From: Pomacea canaliculata
Taxonomy: Eukaryota > Mollusca > Gastropoda > Architaenioglossa > Ampullariidae
Assembly (NCBI RefSeq): GCF_003073045.1
Contig: NC_037591.1
Span: 39,820,589 to 39,884,588, forward strand
Length of the DNA: 64,000 bases
Reading direction: 5' to 3'
Shown: positions 61,240 to 64,000 of the stretch, in pieces
Layout of the letters: the number at the start of each line of letters is the position of its first letter
Position numbering within the stretch: position 1 is the stretch's first letter
Notes under the pieces: generated by a model
The model's input: the letters and a program-made list of their open reading frames with translations, nothing else
Databases searched by the model: none
Told to the model about the DNA's origin: nothing
Program-made: the position numbers and the translations under genes

Positions 61240-63720
61240 TAGACCGAACTGCACGATTGGGACTGTTGTCTCCCTTTCACACACACACACAAACAAACAA
61301 ACAAAGCCGTATAGAGGTGTCTCTGACCTCTCCCCTTTCCTTTCATTTGATTTTAACTCAGCCATTTTAGATGCGACATCAACTGGAAGATCCCAGAAAC
61401 CTCGAATAATTTAAAATGAAAAACAAATAAAGAATGTTGCAAGTAATTTTAATTTTAATGTAATTGTTTGATTCTGAGTTATAAAACAAAACAAAAAAAA
61501 AAACCGTCCTGTACATGAAATCCACAGTAGAAATATATATCTAACTAAACATATCCGTAATTTCTTTAAACTAGCTAGATTGGTCAGTGTATAGAAGCCC
61601 GGGAGAAACAAAATACCGTCATTTGATCAGAATATGAGGAAAAGTGAATGAGGTTTTACCACTGCAATTCAAGATTATTCAAGGAACTGTAGATGTGTTA
61701 GTGTGAACGTCCCTGGACATCACCGACAGTTTTCGTGCGGTGTGGGCTAATTGAGTTGCAGCCCTTTTGAAGGAGGAAGAATCACCTTCCCAGACTATTC
61801 CTCGATCGCCTTCGGTCCAGCACCCAGCAGCGCCTGGGCCAGGGCAACCGTTAGCCTCGTGACGTCACTGTGGAGTACCGCTACTGTGACTGCGGGAACC
61901 TCCTCCCCGACACCGCCATTGTGTACGGCCTTGGAGTGGCATCCGTCGCTAAGTTACAAAGAGCGACCAACGAGTTTCCTGTCCTACCCCCTCGGGGAAG
62001 GAAAAAACTCTTCGAGTGGATTACAAGTGAGATTTTCGTTATTCGTATTCAAACTGACTGGAGATGCGAAGGGCGACAACCCTACGTTAGAAGCCCAACT
62101 GTGAGTGTGGTTACAGGCAACGAGTTTGAAGAAGTACTGAGAAGTTTAGGGAGGGTGTGTTAGTGAGTCGGAAAACGTGGTTAGGAACTGATGCTTTGAA
62201 GACTAGAACACTGGAAACTGTTGTATGCTACAAACTGAGGGAGTGATATACATATATAATAAAGAGTAGAAACTATCACATTGCCATACGTTTACTTAGA
62301 TGGTTTTGACGATCTTCCCAACGAACTGTGTGTTGAGACATTTTTTTACGAATATAATTATCTATGTCGTGTCCTGAGCAACTTGATAACATGATTTGGA
62401 CAGCCTCAGGCAATCGTTGTATTGTGTGTTGACAGAACACGTACGGACGCCGTGTGTGTGTTGTTCTGGTGAGAGGCGGTGTCCGTGACACAGACAAGAA
62501 TATGACCACCAGCCACCACTACGATGGGTTTACCAGAAATGTTCGTAACCCTAAACCACTTCTCGTTCGAGTAATGCGAGCTGTAGCTACACCCCGACCC
62601 AAATGCACACCCGGACATCTAACTGTGCTAGAAACTTCTCCCTTTAAATGTTTTAATGCGAATGCAGTTTGCACAACTAGGGATGTCTCTGTGTCTCTGT
62701 GACCATCCCAACTTTCGGGTTCTCTGCTCTTGCTTCTATGATGAGTTTCTCCTCATTTAATGAAAGATGTGTTATGGTGTTGATCCCAGTCACAGTAAAA
62801 TATGCTTTTGTTGTCTTTCATTTCTCAACTGCTTAACTGGTGGCTGCTTATTGAATGCCTTTACATAACCATGCTAAACACCCCTCAGCCCTTCCAAACC
62901 CCTCTTTAATCCCTAATCGAAGCGCACGATGAACCACTTTGCCTAAAGGATACTGTCGGCAATGATTATTGGGATCAAATTTTTTGTGAAATGTTCACTT
63001 TTATGTTATAAAGTAAAGTAGAAGTTATTCTCACATTTTATTCTGCGCATTTTTTTTTTTCGGTAAGTGCTTGGGGAAAATACGAACAGAAATACGTCAT
63101 GACTACAAAGTTGTTTGTGCTCATTTGCGTTATATTAAGTGTTGGAATTAGATGAGTGTCTTGGTGAGTTTTATTGTAGACAGACTGGGTAAGCAGGAAA
63201 GAGATCAAGGTCAGGGTTCATTAATTTCGCGCATGCGTAGAATCTTCTGGAGAACATTTCATAACTCTCATGAGATTTGCGCAGTTACATCTTGCCTTGC
63301 CTGAAATTTATTGAATACTGAAATCGTAGGTAGTGTAAGAGCTCTATCTATGGTTTTCTAATTTCACTTTTACAAAGTTCTATCATTGCGGCGATTCTGT
63401 ATTATGTCTGCAACTGCTGTTCAACAACAGAGAGACAGCACACACCAGCTCTCCTGCTCTTTCATCTTCTATGGTCATGACAAATGACATCAATACCAAT
63501 TGTGTTGTTTTCCAGATACTGGAATTTTAGAATTCCGAAGAAAAATTTAAACTGATTGGGCTATGTGTTTTGGGGCTGCCTGTATTAGTCAGGCCTCTTT
63601 CTTCGCCTTCGTGTAATTAGAGATCACTGTTTCCTTTATCCTGTTGACTTGTTACACCCGACACAAATGCGAAATTAAAAACAAGGTGCTGTGTTTAAGG
63701 AAAACTGAGGATGTTGTATT
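61240..63720 (+). repeat. Gene-spacer repeat block downstream of D (copy 2)
   Basis: The segment follows the order of 45660-47050: the CTATAG..CTGCA and CACACA part, the TTTCATTTGATTTTAACTCAG part, the ACCAGAAATGTTCGTAACCC part, and the stretch from GAATTCCGAAG to GTATTAGTCAGG. About 700 bp around 61680-62280 has no match in copy 1. Upstream flank sequence of this kind normally precedes a gene copy here. Confidence 0.55.
61755..62165 (+). other. GC-rich coding-like island of unknown origin
   Basis: Compared with its AT-rich flanks, this piece is GC-rich with few stops. One frame reads FEGGRITFPDYSSIAFGPAP onward; another, from about 61867, reads VEYRYCDCGNLLPDTAIVYG and continues to a stop at 62161. 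A shift between the two frames near 61865 would join them. A TTGCAG acceptor-like site ends at 61760. I do not recognise the product; the GGRITFP start faintly recalls a ZU5 domain. It is probably a captured exon or pseudogene fragment in the spacer. Confidence 0.28.
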
Positions 63721-64000
63721 GCGAAAATGATCTAAATCTTTAACATTTAAATTTGTACATTTTTTAATTGTAGGCTGTCAAAATTTAAGTGGATTTATCT
63801 GCCGATGACATCAAATTATTGACAGTTTCAAAGACTTAAGATAAAAGAAAACTCCAAGAAGATTTATTTCACACTATTGTAATTATCCGTCAAGGTGCCA
63901 TTCTTCTCTGAGGACTTTCAGCAAGATCCCCTGTAAACAAAGTGATTCCACAATTTCCCTTTTCATCGGTGATATATTCCGTCTGTGCCTTCAAACAAAC

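Noticed and set aside
1-64000. CRISPR arrays, operons, rRNA genes
   Set aside because: None is seen. The direct repeats present are microsatellites, minisatellites or transposon arms in a eukaryotic context.

Overview
This is animal nuclear DNA: AT-rich, with long introns, GT-AG splice sites, no prokaryotic operon structure, tRNA-derived SINEs, several LINE relics and long trinucleotide microsatellites. The repeat types and gene family fit a mollusc, possibly a gastropod. That placement is inference, because nothing in the window identifies the species.

The core of the window (about 9.1-58.1 kb) is a head-to-tail tandem array, all on the + strand, of four paralogous type I membrane receptor genes, called A, B, C and D here. 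I assembled the exons by hand from splice sites, intron phase and alignment between paralogues. Each gene encodes a signal peptide, one CUB domain split over two exons, one YWTD (LDL-receptor class B) six-bladed beta-propeller over five exons, a short LRP-type EGF exon (B, C, D only), a Ser/Thr-rich stalk, one transmembrane helix with a Lys/Arg stop-transfer, and a cytoplasmic tail. In B, C and D the tail carries several tyrosine motifs (YxxL, YxxM, YxxI). Intron phases are the same in all copies.

Gene A (9145-24762) has an intact frame (538 codons) but no EGF exon and almost no tail tyrosines. Gene B (28206-34170) would encode about 647 residues, but a SINE with a perfect 13-bp target duplication sits inside its first CUB exon and brings an in-frame stop. 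Gene C (35917-44955) has single-base losses in two exons, so it is a recent pseudogene or carries assembly errors. Gene D (49463-58087) is intact (607 codons) and has two alternative leader exons. C and D are a recent duplicate pair whose similarity changes sharply from exon to exon.

Around the genes: 1-9.1 kb is intergenic, with two minus-strand LINE relics and a TCA microsatellite. The introns of A hold an inverted-repeat MITE, a SINE, a LINE endonuclease fragment, a 44-bp minisatellite, a foldback Mutator-like element and a possible solo LTR. The C-D spacer holds a LINE fragment, a cluster of CRE-like sites and a promoter-proximal repeat. That repeat recurs at 62.3-63.7 kb, which suggests a fifth gene copy beyond the right edge.

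The domain plan suggests cell-surface binding receptors (CUB and propeller for ligand, tyrosine tails for signalling) that are diversifying by tandem duplication. An immune or recognition role is inference only.
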